A DNA stretch of 63,145 nt from Candidatus Sulfotelmatobacter sp. (GTDB taxonomy: Bacteria > Acidobacteriota > Terriglobia > Terriglobales > Acidobacteriaceae), in assembly GCA_030039165.1 (NCBI GenBank), contig JASHQM010000063.1:1-63145 (forward strand). The letters run 5' to 3'. Below, piece after piece: positions 1 through 6,907 of the stretch. The notes below the pieces were generated by a model that was not told the DNA's origin, made no database searches, and saw nothing but the letters and a program-made list of their open reading frames with translations. Within the stretch, counting starts at the first letter, position 1; every line of letters begins with the position of its first letter. Both the position numbers and the translations under genes were made by a program.

Positions 1-1
1 A

Positions 2-532
2 CTCTGGAAAGTCCGTAACATGCACCAGGGGTTCGAGCAGGGATTCTACGCGGGCATGTTCAATACCGCGCTGCAAATGGTCACGGGCGGACGCGGCGTG
101 CGCAACCGCTATCCCGCGCACGCCGGGCACGAGCATATGCGCAAGCTCGCCGAGCTGCCAGCCGATGGAGGCGCCGAAGCGCAACTGCTCGGCCCAGCTA
201 AGGGCGACGGTAAGCTCACTTTCGACAAGCTCACCGATCTCTATCACTCCGGGACGAAGCACGAAGAAGATCAACCCTCGCATTTGGTAATTCACGACAC
301 GAACATCTGCAACTCGCGCTGCGTGAAAGAGTACGGCAGCCCGTGCCAGAATTTTTGCCCCGCCAATGTCTACGAAATGGTCGACGACCCGAGCCAACCC
401 AACGGCAAACGCATCAGCCTGAATCCCAGCAATTGCGTTCACTGCAAAACCTGCGATATCGCCGATCCATACCAGATCATCACGTGGGTGCCACCGGAGG
501 GCGGCGGCGGCCCCAATTATGACGGGATGTGA
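2..532 (+). CDS. Electron transfer flavoprotein-ubiquinone oxidoreductase, C-terminal part (5' end outside window)
   Basis: The reading frame is open from the window edge and starts with LWKVRNMHQGFEQG, characteristic of the C-terminal half of ETF-QO, so the gene begins upstream. The protein passes electrons from electron transfer flavoprotein (acyl-CoA and amine dehydrogenases) to membrane quinone. The visible part holds the ferredoxin-like domain with the Cys ligands of the 4Fe-4S cluster (CxxxxxxSPCQNFCPANVYE, then NCVHCKTCDIADP) and ends in the family-typical PYQIITWVPPEGGGGPNYDGM tail. The FAD and quinone-binding parts are not in the window. Identification is firm; what cannot be judged is whether the upstream part is intact. 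Confidence 0.93.
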   Translation, partial: LWKVRNMHQGFEQGFYAGMFNTALQMVTGGRGVRNRYPAHAGHEHMRKLAELPADGGAEAQLLGPAKGDGKLTFDKLTDLYHSGTKHEEDQPSHLVIHDTNICNSRCVKEYGSPCQNFCPANVYEMVDDPSQPNGKRISLNPSNCVHCKTCDIADPYQIITWVPPEGGGGPNYDGM

Positions 533-569
533 CCGCTGCTCGCGGAAGCGGCGGGTGAGAAGGCGCTAA

Positions 570-649
570 AATAGTGGTTAGTCGTTCATTTGCTGTTAGC
601 CAAACCCTCTGCGTGTTAGCTAACGACTAATAGCCAACGACCAGCGACC
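570..649. repeat. Intergenic short-word inverted repeat (TTAGTCGTT / AACGACTAA)
   Basis: The gap before moaA is built from related words: TTAGTCGTT at 578-586 and its exact inverse AACGACTAA at 622-630, with gctgttagcc, gtgttagcta and tagccaacgacc between and after. Similar words (gttggtcgttagtcgttggtc) recur around 47450-47472 in front of the PilZ gene. It may fold into a hairpin in the moaA leader; no riboswitch consensus is recognised. Confidence 0.6.
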
Positions 650-1690
650 GTGCCTCTCCACGACAAATTCGGGCGCGCCATCACCGACCTGCGGATCTCC
701 ATCACCGACCGTTGCAACTACAAGTGCGTGTACTGCCGCACGGGCAATGAAGGCGCGCTTTATGGGGATCTTCCCTTTGAGGACTATCTACGCATGGCGC
801 GGGTGCTGGTCGGAATGGGGATTACCAAGATTCGCTTGACCGGCGGCGAGCCGCTGTTGCGTAAGGGAGTGGTCGAGTTTGTGCAGAACTTGGCGAACCT
901 GCGACCGCAGGGGTTAAAGCCCCGTCCAGAGGAGGCGGTGCGCGGCGCTGAAGCGCCGCTGTTCCACGAACAGCTCGACATTGCGCTTACCACCAACGGC
1001 CATCTTCTCGCCGATCTTGCGCAACCGCTCAAGGATGCCGGCCTGAGCCGTGTCACCGTCTCCATGGACGCCGTCGATCCCGACCGCTTCACGCGCATTA
1101 CGCGCGTGCCGGGAGGGTTCGATCACGTGCTTGCCGGCATTCGCGCGGCACGCCGCGCCGGGCTTTGGCCGCTGAAGGTCAATTGCGTGCTCATGCGCGG
1201 ATTCAACGAAGACCAGGTCATTCCCTTCGGTATGTTCGCGCGCGAGGAAGGCGTGATCGTGCGCTTCATTGAGTTCATGCCGCTCGAGGAAGACCGTGTC
1301 TGGTCGCCTTCGACCGTGGTCACTCTCGACGAGATCGTGGCGCGCATGGCCGAGTATCGTCCGCTGGTCGAGATTCCGCACGGGCGATCAGAAACGGCGC
1401 GCCGCTACCGGTTCGATGATGGCATTGGCGAGATCGGAATTATCGCTCCGGTCTCACATCCTTTCTGCGGACATTGCAGCCGCATCCGCATCACCAGCGA
1501 CGGCAAGCTTCGCACCTGTCTGTTTTCTGTTTGGGACCACGACCTTTATGGACAAATGCGTCGTGCGGCGAGCGATGAAGAGCTCGCCGAGTTTATTCGC
1601 TCAGTGGTGATGAAGAAAGAAGAGCGGCACCATATCGGAGAGCCAGACTTCGTTCCCGCTTCGCGGACGATGGTACATATTGGGGGATGA
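650..1690 (+). CDS. moaA: GTP 3',8-cyclase MoaA (radical SAM), with an in-frame repeat insertion
   Basis: First step of molybdopterin synthesis: conversion of GTP to 3',8-cyclo-7,8-dihydro-GTP. The radical-SAM cluster motif is C22-x3-C26-x2-C29 (DRCNYKCVYC), followed by the TGGEPLLR motif; the C-terminal cluster ligands are C273-x2-C276-x13-C290, and the protein ends in the Gly-Gly that MoaA uses in catalysis. The start is GTG at 650; there is no earlier in-frame ATG. Residues about 85-107 (902-970) do not fit the family: this stretch between the helix ending LANL and the strand LDIALTTNG is encoded by a palindromic repeat also found between genes elsewhere in the window. The frame and all active-site motifs are kept, so the enzyme is probably functional. 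The product could serve the formate dehydrogenase encoded at 5.2-10.1 kb. Confidence 0.95.
   Translation: MPLHDKFGRAITDLRISITDRCNYKCVYCRTGNEGALYGDLPFEDYLRMARVLVGMGITKIRLTGGEPLLRKGVVEFVQNLANLRPQGLKPRPEEAVRGAEAPLFHEQLDIALTTNGHLLADLAQPLKDAGLSRVTVSMDAVDPDRFTRITRVPGGFDHVLAGIRAARRAGLWPLKVNCVLMRGFNEDQVIPFGMFAREEGVIVRFIEFMPLEEDRVWSPSTVVTLDEIVARMAEYRPLVEIPHGRSETARRYRFDDGIGEIGIIAPVSHPFCGHCSRIRITSDGKLRTCLFSVWDHDLYGQMRRAASDEELAEFIRSVVMKKEERHHIGEPDFVPASRTMVHIGG
903..967 (+). repeat. Palindromic repeat embedded in moaA
   Basis: Two inverted repeats about 18 bases apart lie in the coding sequence: GGGGTTAAAGCCCC (910-923) and a perfect 8-bp hairpin GCGGCGCT/AGCGCCGC with a GA loop (942-959), followed by tgttccac. 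The same order (cagggctaaagccc, about 25 bases, gcggc..ctaaggcgccgc, then cctaccac) occurs in intergenic DNA at about 30697-30762, so this is a copy of an interspersed element that was tolerated in frame. Confidence 0.72.
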
Positions 1691-1767
1691 TGGGCAATCC
1701 GAAAAGTCTTTGAGATCGAGGAAGGCGTGAATTCGAAGGAGCGCAAACAAATCTACTGCAGCGTTAG

Positions 1768-2196
1768 TTAAAACCATGTCTTGCTGCGGTATTCGCGGTA
1801 AGCATCGCCAAAAGCGGCTTCGAGAACGCGGGCTTCGCGGCGAGCGCGAAGGATCTGGACAATGACCATTGCCGCAAAGAACGCCCAGAGAGCCGGGCGG
1901 CGCACAATCAGAACAAGCCCCGCAATCAATACAGTTCCAAAAACATAAATAGGGTTGCGGATTTTTGCATAGAGGCCGTGCGTGACTAACTGGCGAGCCT
2001 GTGCGCTCACCGAAAACGACCTGCCTAGTTGATAGCGGGCGGTGGCGATTCCGCCCAGTCCGATGATCATCAAGGCTGTGCCGATTACGCGCTGGAGATC
2101 CCAGGCGCCGGGGTAGAAAACGGTAAACCAAAGTAAAAGCGCAGCAGCAACCACAATCTGCAGAGCGGCAAAAGGGTAGAGCGATCTGTCAGGCAT
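1768..2196 (-). CDS. Isoprenylcysteine carboxyl methyltransferase-family membrane protein
   Basis: A 142-residue hydrophobic protein with about four membrane segments. The C-terminal half carries the family signature: GLYAKIRNPIYVFG (the SAM-binding region 'RHPxY' of ICMT/phosphatidylethanolamine methyltransferase proteins), then an E-A-x-L-x-x-x-F-G-x-x-Y-x-x-Y pattern near the end (ARVLEAAFGDAYREYRSKTWF). It probably methylates a membrane-associated substrate using SAM, but bacterial members of this family have varied and mostly unknown substrates. ATG start at 2196. It is convergent with moaA, and no operon partner is visible. Length is at the short end for the family. Confidence 0.78.
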   Translation of the reverse strand: MPDRSLYPFAALQIVVAAALLLWFTVFYPGAWDLQRVIGTALMIIGLGGIATARYQLGRSFSVSAQARQLVTHGLYAKIRNPIYVFGTVLIAGLVLIVRRPALWAFFAAMVIVQILRARREARVLEAAFGDAYREYRSKTWF

Positions 2197-2259
2197 GGAA
2201 GTTTTCGAATTGTCTCACGCATCGGAGGTAGGTGGCGCCTCCTCCGGGTAAATGCAGGT

Positions 2260-2395
2260 TCCTCACCCGGCCTTTGGCCGTGTTCGGAATGACATCGTTC
2301 AATATTTGATCATGCAACAATCGACCGTTCAACGTCCGACCATTGAATGTTCGATCATTCAATACTCGATCATTCGACATCCTCGAATCGGGTTT
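2260..2395. repeat. 15-bp tandem repeat, four units, between two minus-strand genes
   Basis: Four adjacent 15-base units at 2322-2336, 2337-2351, 2352-2366 and 2367-2381 share the frame CGAyCrTTsrAyrTy: CGACCGTTCAACGTC, CGACCATTGAATGTT, CGATCATTCAATACT and CGATCATTCGACATC. Related but decayed words precede them (cgttcaatatttgatcatgc). The units sit in the gap between the DinB gene and the methyltransferase. The flank gcaggttcctcaccc at 2263-2277 resembles another repeat seen at 36460 and 50910. Confidence 0.7.
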
Positions 2396-2414
2396 CCGTC
2401 GATCAGACGTTTGC

Positions 2415-2888
2415 TTAAATCAGCCCCTGACGTACGGCGTGAATGAAATCGGTGTAGGCGGGCGTGTTGCCGCCGGCGCGGACCTGGCTGGCGATCTGGC
2501 CGCGATGATAGGCCGAGTGCAGCAGCACGTGCGTCAGAATATCGTGGATCGTGCTGCTCCAGGGCTCACCTTTGCTGTTCTTGTAGTTGGCTTGATCGCC
2601 GAGTTGCGCGGAGGTAAGCGGGGCGAGGAATTCGTTCCACTGGCTGGCCAGGGCGGAGGTCTGGGCATCGCACTGGTCGAACGTCAAATCCGGCCAGACC
2701 GGTAGACTTTGCGGCTGCTTGCGGATGCGCTCAAGCCACAAGCGCTCGGCGGCGAGAATGTGCGCCAGGAGTTGCCGCGAACGCGACATATCTTTCTCAT
2801 TCGCAATCGGCTTCAGCGCGGCGAGTACTTCCCGATTCGCCCACGCGTCATAGCGGAATTGGCGGCGGAGAGAGTCGAGCAGTTCCAT
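2415..2888 (-). CDS. DinB family protein (putative metal-dependent hydrolase/thiol transferase fold)
   Basis: A 157-residue protein of the DinB four-helix bundle family. It begins MELLDSLRRQFRYDAWANREVLAAL, the typical DinB start with the conserved N-x-x-x/L region, and contains the three spaced histidines expected for the metal site: LLAHILAAERLWLER, TIHDILTHVLLHSAYHRGQIASQVR. The HSxYHRGQ motif is diagnostic. ATG at 2888 was chosen over longer in-frame starts because the family aligns from here. DinB proteins are often damage- or stress-induced and of undefined substrate; no specific role can be assigned. Confidence 0.85.
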   Translation of the reverse strand: MELLDSLRRQFRYDAWANREVLAALKPIANEKDMSRSRQLLAHILAAERLWLERIRKQPQSLPVWPDLTFDQCDAQTSALASQWNEFLAPLTSAQLGDQANYKNSKGEPWSSTIHDILTHVLLHSAYHRGQIASQVRAGGNTPAYTDFIHAVRQGLI

Positions 2889-3081
2889 TTGACAGACTCG
2901 TGAATGCAAACGGCTGGCGCACGCCGAAGAACGGAGCAGCCCTCTGATTAACACTGTAGCCCCTTGCGGAAAGGCTTGGCAACTTCCTGGCGTCATTCAT
3001 CGTCCGTTTACATTGCTCCAGTAGACTCCCGTCAGTGAAGCGGTGAGATACTGGTATTGCTGGGCTGTACCGTGTGTTTTT

Positions 3082-3840
3082 ATGCCACGCAAGACAGGCG
3101 CATCGAAGAACGCGATTGCAGAAACCGATCTGCATGATGCCGCGGAGGTGCGAACGGGAAAGGACACCGAATCCAGCGGAAAGGCGGGACGAAAGGGAAG
3201 CGGCTCGCTGGATCAGCTATCGCAGACGGCGCTCAAGGCGTTTTTGATCGCGCGCGACGCCGCGTTCAACGTGCCCGACCTGCTGCAGAATTCGTCGCGG
3301 ATGGCGTTTCTGGCGATCAAAGAATGCGAGAAAGAGCTCGATGTTATCGAGCGTTATATTGACGATGGCCTGCCGGAGGCGATCACGCGGGTGAACGAGG
3401 CGAAAGCGCGGCAGTTGCTGACCAGCCTGAAATGCACAACAAATCTGGAGCGCATTGGCGACCTGATGATGAGCGTCGCATTGCGGGTGCAATCGCGGAC
3501 AACGAAAATGGCAGCCGCGGACGTGCGCCAGTTAGTGGAAATGGCGAGGACGCTGCGCGAAATGCTGGATCTGGTTTACCAGGGATTTCTTAACCTCGAC
3601 GTGGAGTGCGCGCGCAAGGTTCTGCAAATGGATAAAGAGATCGATCGCGTATGCCATGCTCTGTTTCAAAAACACCTGAATGCGCAGAATGCGGAAAATC
3701 CTTCGGGATTTGATGTGCTGCTGATGGCACAGGCGCTGGAACGGGCCGGCGACCACACTACGAATCTGGCCGAAGACCTCTATAGCCTGATCGAAGGGCG
3801 AAGCCTGCGTCACGCGCCAAAGAAACAGGCAGCGAGTTAG
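3082..3840 (+). CDS. phoU: PhoU family phosphate-signalling protein
   Basis: Residues about 50-245 form two PhoU three-helix repeats, with the family signatures TNLERIGDLMMSVA in the first and ALERAGDHTTNLAEDL in the second (E-R-x-x-D / E-R-x-x-D-H metal-binding helices). PhoU represses the Pho regulon through PhoR and the Pst phosphate transporter. Here it has a Lys/Gly/Ser-rich N-terminal extension of about 50 residues of unknown role. ATG at 3082 is preferred; a GTG at 3043 in frame would add 13 residues. No pst or phoBR genes are visible, so it is an orphan in this window. A weak stem (ggaag ... cttcc) follows the stop at 3841-3858. Confidence 0.9.
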   Translation: MPRKTGASKNAIAETDLHDAAEVRTGKDTESSGKAGRKGSGSLDQLSQTALKAFLIARDAAFNVPDLLQNSSRMAFLAIKECEKELDVIERYIDDGLPEAITRVNEAKARQLLTSLKCTTNLERIGDLMMSVALRVQSRTTKMAAADVRQLVEMARTLREMLDLVYQGFLNLDVECARKVLQMDKEIDRVCHALFQKHLNAQNAENPSGFDVLLMAQALERAGDHTTNLAEDLYSLIEGRSLRHAPKKQAAS

Positions 3841-3904
3841 GGAAGGCTGGGGGCTTCCGGCTCTAGCATTTGCCTGTTCGGCCAACTCCTCTACCTGAAC
3901 ATCT

Positions 3905-4972
3905 TTATTGCTGCGTCTGGCTGCGATGCAGCGCTTTGCCTGGTGTGAGCTTCGGAATGATGAATTCCTGAAGCAGATTGCCGATGGCGTTAGAGGCGAT
4001 GCCGATCGCGGTGTTGTCGAAGGTGAGAGCGGCGCTGTCGCGGTCGGCGGCGGGATAGTAAAGATTGGAAATGCCACCTGCCGCCAGGCTGCCGAGAATC
4101 GCGGAGTAATTCGGCTGCCAGTGTCCGTTGTCGCCTTTGCATATGAAGGACATGGCGATCGCGTAAACGAATCGCGAACGCACGCTTCCGGTCCCTTTGT
4201 AGAAATAGCGCGGGTCCTGTTTCAGAATGGAGGGCAAGATAGCGCCGCCGATGAAAGTGGCGCTAACCGTATCCGCATAGTTGGCGGCAAAACGCTTGGA
4301 ATAACCTTCCATGCCCTGGCCATAGCCGACGAAGTGGTTTTGCCACTGCTCGACTCCCGCGCTGCCGGCGACAATCAAAAAGGTAAAGGGATCGATTACT
4401 GTCCTTGAGGCGAGCTGAAACTTCTGCTTTGAGGTAAGCGGTACCGGATGCGGATCGTAGGTGACGTAGAAGTTTGGAATCACCCCGAGAACACGTTGAT
4501 GTTCCTCGACCTTAATCTGCTCTGCGGCTACGTCCGAACGCGAGAGACCGACCGAGACCTCCGTCGTCGAGGAGGCGACGTCAAGAACGATTGGGGGTAC
4601 GGAGTCGATCTCTTTCGAATGCAGGGTACCGGAGTAGGTTTTGGGCGCGAAGCCCACGGCCGTGATGGTGAGGTCGAAAACGCCGGGAGCGATGTTGGCG
4701 ACAAAGAATTGACCAGCGGTGTCGGTAGTGGTTTCCGGGTTTAGAGATTGACCGTTTCTGGTAACGTCGACCTTGGCTCCGGCGACAACCGCCCCACTCT
4801 GATCGATGACGGCTCCGCTGATGCAGCCTGAGGGCTCGGTTTCATCGTCGATGAGGGCGGTTTGTGCGGGTGCGGAAGCGGGCGGTATTTGGGGAATCTG
4901 CGCTGGACTGGGCGAGACGCAGGCGATCGCAGTAAGGGCAGAGACGAGAAACAGCTTGACCTGAAAAGCCAT
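3905..4972 (-). CDS. Secreted carboxypeptidase-regulatory-like protein with acidobacterial C-terminal domain
   Basis: 355 residues. A signal peptide (MAFQVKLFLVSALTAIACVSPSPAQ) is followed by a CarboxypepD_reg beta-sandwich at about 50-130 (SGAVIDQSGAVVAGAKVDVT...TDTAGQFFVANIAPGVFDLTITAVGF). Residues about 175-345 form a second, Gly/Ala-rich domain (GYSKRFAANYAD, DPRYF, SRFVYAIAMSFICKGDNG). The same pattern appears in the protein at 61303-62145 (GYTERFASREGQ, VRYD, QRLHHAIMRNF), so the two are probably distant paralogues. The protein is likely exported to the periplasm or outer membrane. Function unknown. Confidence 0.8.
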   Translation of the reverse strand: MAFQVKLFLVSALTAIACVSPSPAQIPQIPPASAPAQTALIDDETEPSGCISGAVIDQSGAVVAGAKVDVTRNGQSLNPETTTDTAGQFFVANIAPGVFDLTITAVGFAPKTYSGTLHSKEIDSVPPIVLDVASSTTEVSVGLSRSDVAAEQIKVEEHQRVLGVIPNFYVTYDPHPVPLTSKQKFQLASRTVIDPFTFLIVAGSAGVEQWQNHFVGYGQGMEGYSKRFAANYADTVSATFIGGAILPSILKQDPRYFYKGTGSVRSRFVYAIAMSFICKGDNGHWQPNYSAILGSLAAGGISNLYYPAADRDSAALTFDNTAIGIASNAIGNLLQEFIIPKLTPGKALHRSQTQQ

Positions 4973-5213
4973 GAGGCTGGAACTCCGGACACTCCCACGC
5001 TGTTGTGATGCCGATTAAATTGTGGGGGATGGTAGAAGTTGTAACCAGATTACTCCAGATTGGTGTCTTTCGTCTTTGGCACGGAAGGGCAGTGGGCAGC
5101 TTACCTGCTTCGCGGATCAGCGCACTTCTTGAATTGACAAAACCTTAACGAAGAAAAAACGGGAAAGACAGGCAGGTGCTGGTGATGGGTCGGTCGGTTT
5201 TCAAACCGGCGAT
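4973..5213. other. Intergenic region downstream of the formate dehydrogenase operon
   Basis: No gene is seen. It should hold the promoter of the minus-strand secreted protein gene (start 4972) and the end of the fdn operon. A dyad CGGTTT/AAACCG at 5195-5208 lies 6 bases beyond the fdnI stop codon and could stop or stabilise the transcript, but no T-run follows it on the minus strand. Confidence 0.4.
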
Positions 5214-5891
5214 TTACCGGCCAGCGGATTGCCGCCTGGTGACTTGCTCATACCACAGGCGATGATGGGTTTTCGCCCAGGCCGTGGAAACCTCGCCACG
5301 GATGATGGAGGTAAATCCGCCGCGAACCATAGCTGTCCCCATGTAGACGTGGATGATAAAAGCGCCAATGGTGGCCAGCGCGGCGATCACATGTACCGTG
5401 ACTGAAAGATAGCGTAGCCAACGCAGACTCGAGGGAATGCCCTCGACGAACCAGAGTCCAATGCCCGAAATAAGCAACAGGATGATGCCGTAGAACATCA
5501 CCCAGAAGAATAGCTTTTGGCCATAGTTAAAGCGGCCTTCGGGGGGAAGGTTCTGATCGTCGTTCTCGATGTAGGACTTGATGGCGGCTTTCCAGCGGCG
5601 ATCGGCGTCGGTGATGCGCATATCGCGATCCCACATAGCGTACATCCAGAACATCGAGATGGTGAAAGCGACTCCAAACCACGGATGCCAGAAGCGCGCC
5701 GTCGGGCCGCCACCGACCAACGCGGCCAGCCAATACATGTAAGGCGACCAGAAGGCCAGACCGGTGATGAGGCAGTAAAAATAAAAGAGGAAGCCAACCC
5801 AGTGGTGGATGCGCTCGGCAAGCGAGTAGCGGAGGATGCGCTCGCCGGGTTCGCCGGTGGTTCTCGGCGAGGAAATGACACGTGTGCTCAC
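5214..5891 (-). CDS. fdnI: Formate dehydrogenase gamma subunit, membrane cytochrome b556
   Basis: 225 residues with about four membrane helices, matching FdnI/FdoI. It starts RILRYSLAERIHHWVGFLFYFYCLITGLAFW, whose His residues are haem b ligands in the family, and carries TVHVIAALATIGAFIIHVYMG in the last helix. It anchors the FdnGH complex in the cytoplasmic membrane and passes electrons from formate oxidation to quinone. The GTG start (5891) overlaps the fdnH stop by 4 bases (GTGA), so the two are translationally coupled. It is the last gene of the fdnG-fdnH-fdnI unit. Confidence 0.93.
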   Translation of the reverse strand: MSTRVISSPRTTGEPGERILRYSLAERIHHWVGFLFYFYCLITGLAFWSPYMYWLAALVGGGPTARFWHPWFGVAFTISMFWMYAMWDRDMRITDADRRWKAAIKSYIENDDQNLPPEGRFNYGQKLFFWVMFYGIILLLISGIGLWFVEGIPSSLRWLRYLSVTVHVIAALATIGAFIIHVYMGTAMVRGGFTSIIRGEVSTAWAKTHHRLWYEQVTRRQSAGR

Positions 5892-6778
5892 GGTTTTCCT
5901 CCGTCGCCATTTTTCGGGGGATGAATTTCCTTAGGTCCGTAGCGGAAGTAGTGCAGGGTGACGCCGAGTACGCCGAACAGCATGGCGAGATTGCCGATCC
6001 ACTTCGCCGGACCCTTCCAGAAACGGACGACCCAGGGAATGTGCGGATCTTTGGGCAGGCCTCCATAGGCCTCGGGATCGGTCACATCGTGAAGAACATA
6101 AATGACGCCCGTTCCGCCCACGCCCGCAGGATCATAAACGCCAGCTTTTTCGAAACCGAAGTTCTCGCGTAGTTGTTTGGCGCGGGACTCAGCGAGATAG
6201 GTCATATCTTCTTTACTGCCGAAGTGGAGGCATCCAGTGGGGCAGGATTTGATGCATGCCGGCTCCAGGCCCTGGCTGACGCGGTCTGAGCATAGCGTGC
6301 ACTTGAACATCTTCTTTGTTGTGGGATTGAACTTGGGGATATCGAACGGGCAGCCGCTGACGCAGTAACCGCACCCGATACAGTTCTGCTGCTGGAAGTC
6401 AACGATTCCGTTGGTGTATTGCACGATTGCGCCATCAGCGGGGCAGGCCATCAGACATCCGGGATCGGCGCAGTGCATGCACTGATCTTTGCGCATGAGC
6501 AACTGCAAGGTGCCGTCTTCGCGCTCGTGCTCGTTGAACTTGATCAGGTTCCAATAGTTCCATGCCGTCGAGGGCATGGTCTGGTAGCTGTTATCGAAAG
6601 TGGTCTCGGTGAAGGTGTAACCGTTCCATTCGAGGCAGGCGACTTCACAGGCCTTGCAGCCGATGCAGGTCGTGGTGTCGATTAACTTGGCGACCTGGTA
6701 GTCGCGCTCGACGTCGGCGCCGGGCGCGGGACCTGGATGGCCGGAAATCTTTTTAATTGCTAACGTCGCCTGACTCAT
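5888..6778 (-). CDS. fdnH: Formate dehydrogenase beta subunit, iron-sulfur protein
   Basis: 296 residues with four ferredoxin-type cysteine clusters in order: CIGCKACEVACLEWN, CMHCADPGCLMACP, CIGCGYCVSGCPFDIPKF and CTLCSDRVSQGLEPACIKSCPTGC. These hold four 4Fe-4S clusters that carry electrons from FdnG to the cytochrome. A single membrane helix near the C-terminus (IGNLAMLFGVLGVTLHYFRYGP) fits the FdnH/FdoH architecture. ATG at 6778 (MSQATLAIKK) is chosen because the longer frame upstream is encoded by intergenic repeat. It is co-oriented with fdnG, separated by 129 bases of repeat, and overlaps fdnI. Confidence 0.94.
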   Translation of the reverse strand: MSQATLAIKKISGHPGPAPGADVERDYQVAKLIDTTTCIGCKACEVACLEWNGYTFTETTFDNSYQTMPSTAWNYWNLIKFNEHEREDGTLQLLMRKDQCMHCADPGCLMACPADGAIVQYTNGIVDFQQQNCIGCGYCVSGCPFDIPKFNPTTKKMFKCTLCSDRVSQGLEPACIKSCPTGCLHFGSKEDMTYLAESRAKQLRENFGFEKAGVYDPAGVGGTGVIYVLHDVTDPEAYGGLPKDPHIPWVVRFWKGPAKWIGNLAMLFGVLGVTLHYFRYGPKEIHPPKNGDGGKP

Positions 6779-6907
6779 AAGAATTGAGTAATTGAGCGAT
6801 CCGGCGATTGGGTGATTGAGCAAACCGGGCAATGCCGCGCGGTTAACGGGACGATGCAACCGTTATCAAATCGCTCAATCACACAATTACTCAATCACTC
6901 CATCTCC
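6779..6907. repeat. Short-word inverted repeat between fdnG and fdnH
   Basis: The gap inside the fdn operon has a left arm attgagtaattgagcgat (6784-6801) and a right arm whose inverse reads attgagtaattg...attgagcgat (6868-6896), around a non-repeated centre. The words gggtgattgagcaa and ctcaatcactc recur at 46990-47072, so this is one of at least two copies of the same family. As part of the polycistronic mRNA it could fold into a long hairpin and set the ratio of FdnG to FdnH, or protect the upstream message. Confidence 0.7.

Noticed and set aside
1601..2131. A 176-codon frame overlapping the isoprenylcysteine methyltransferase gene on the same strand
   Set aside because: It lies in another frame of the same strand as a clear membrane methyltransferase.
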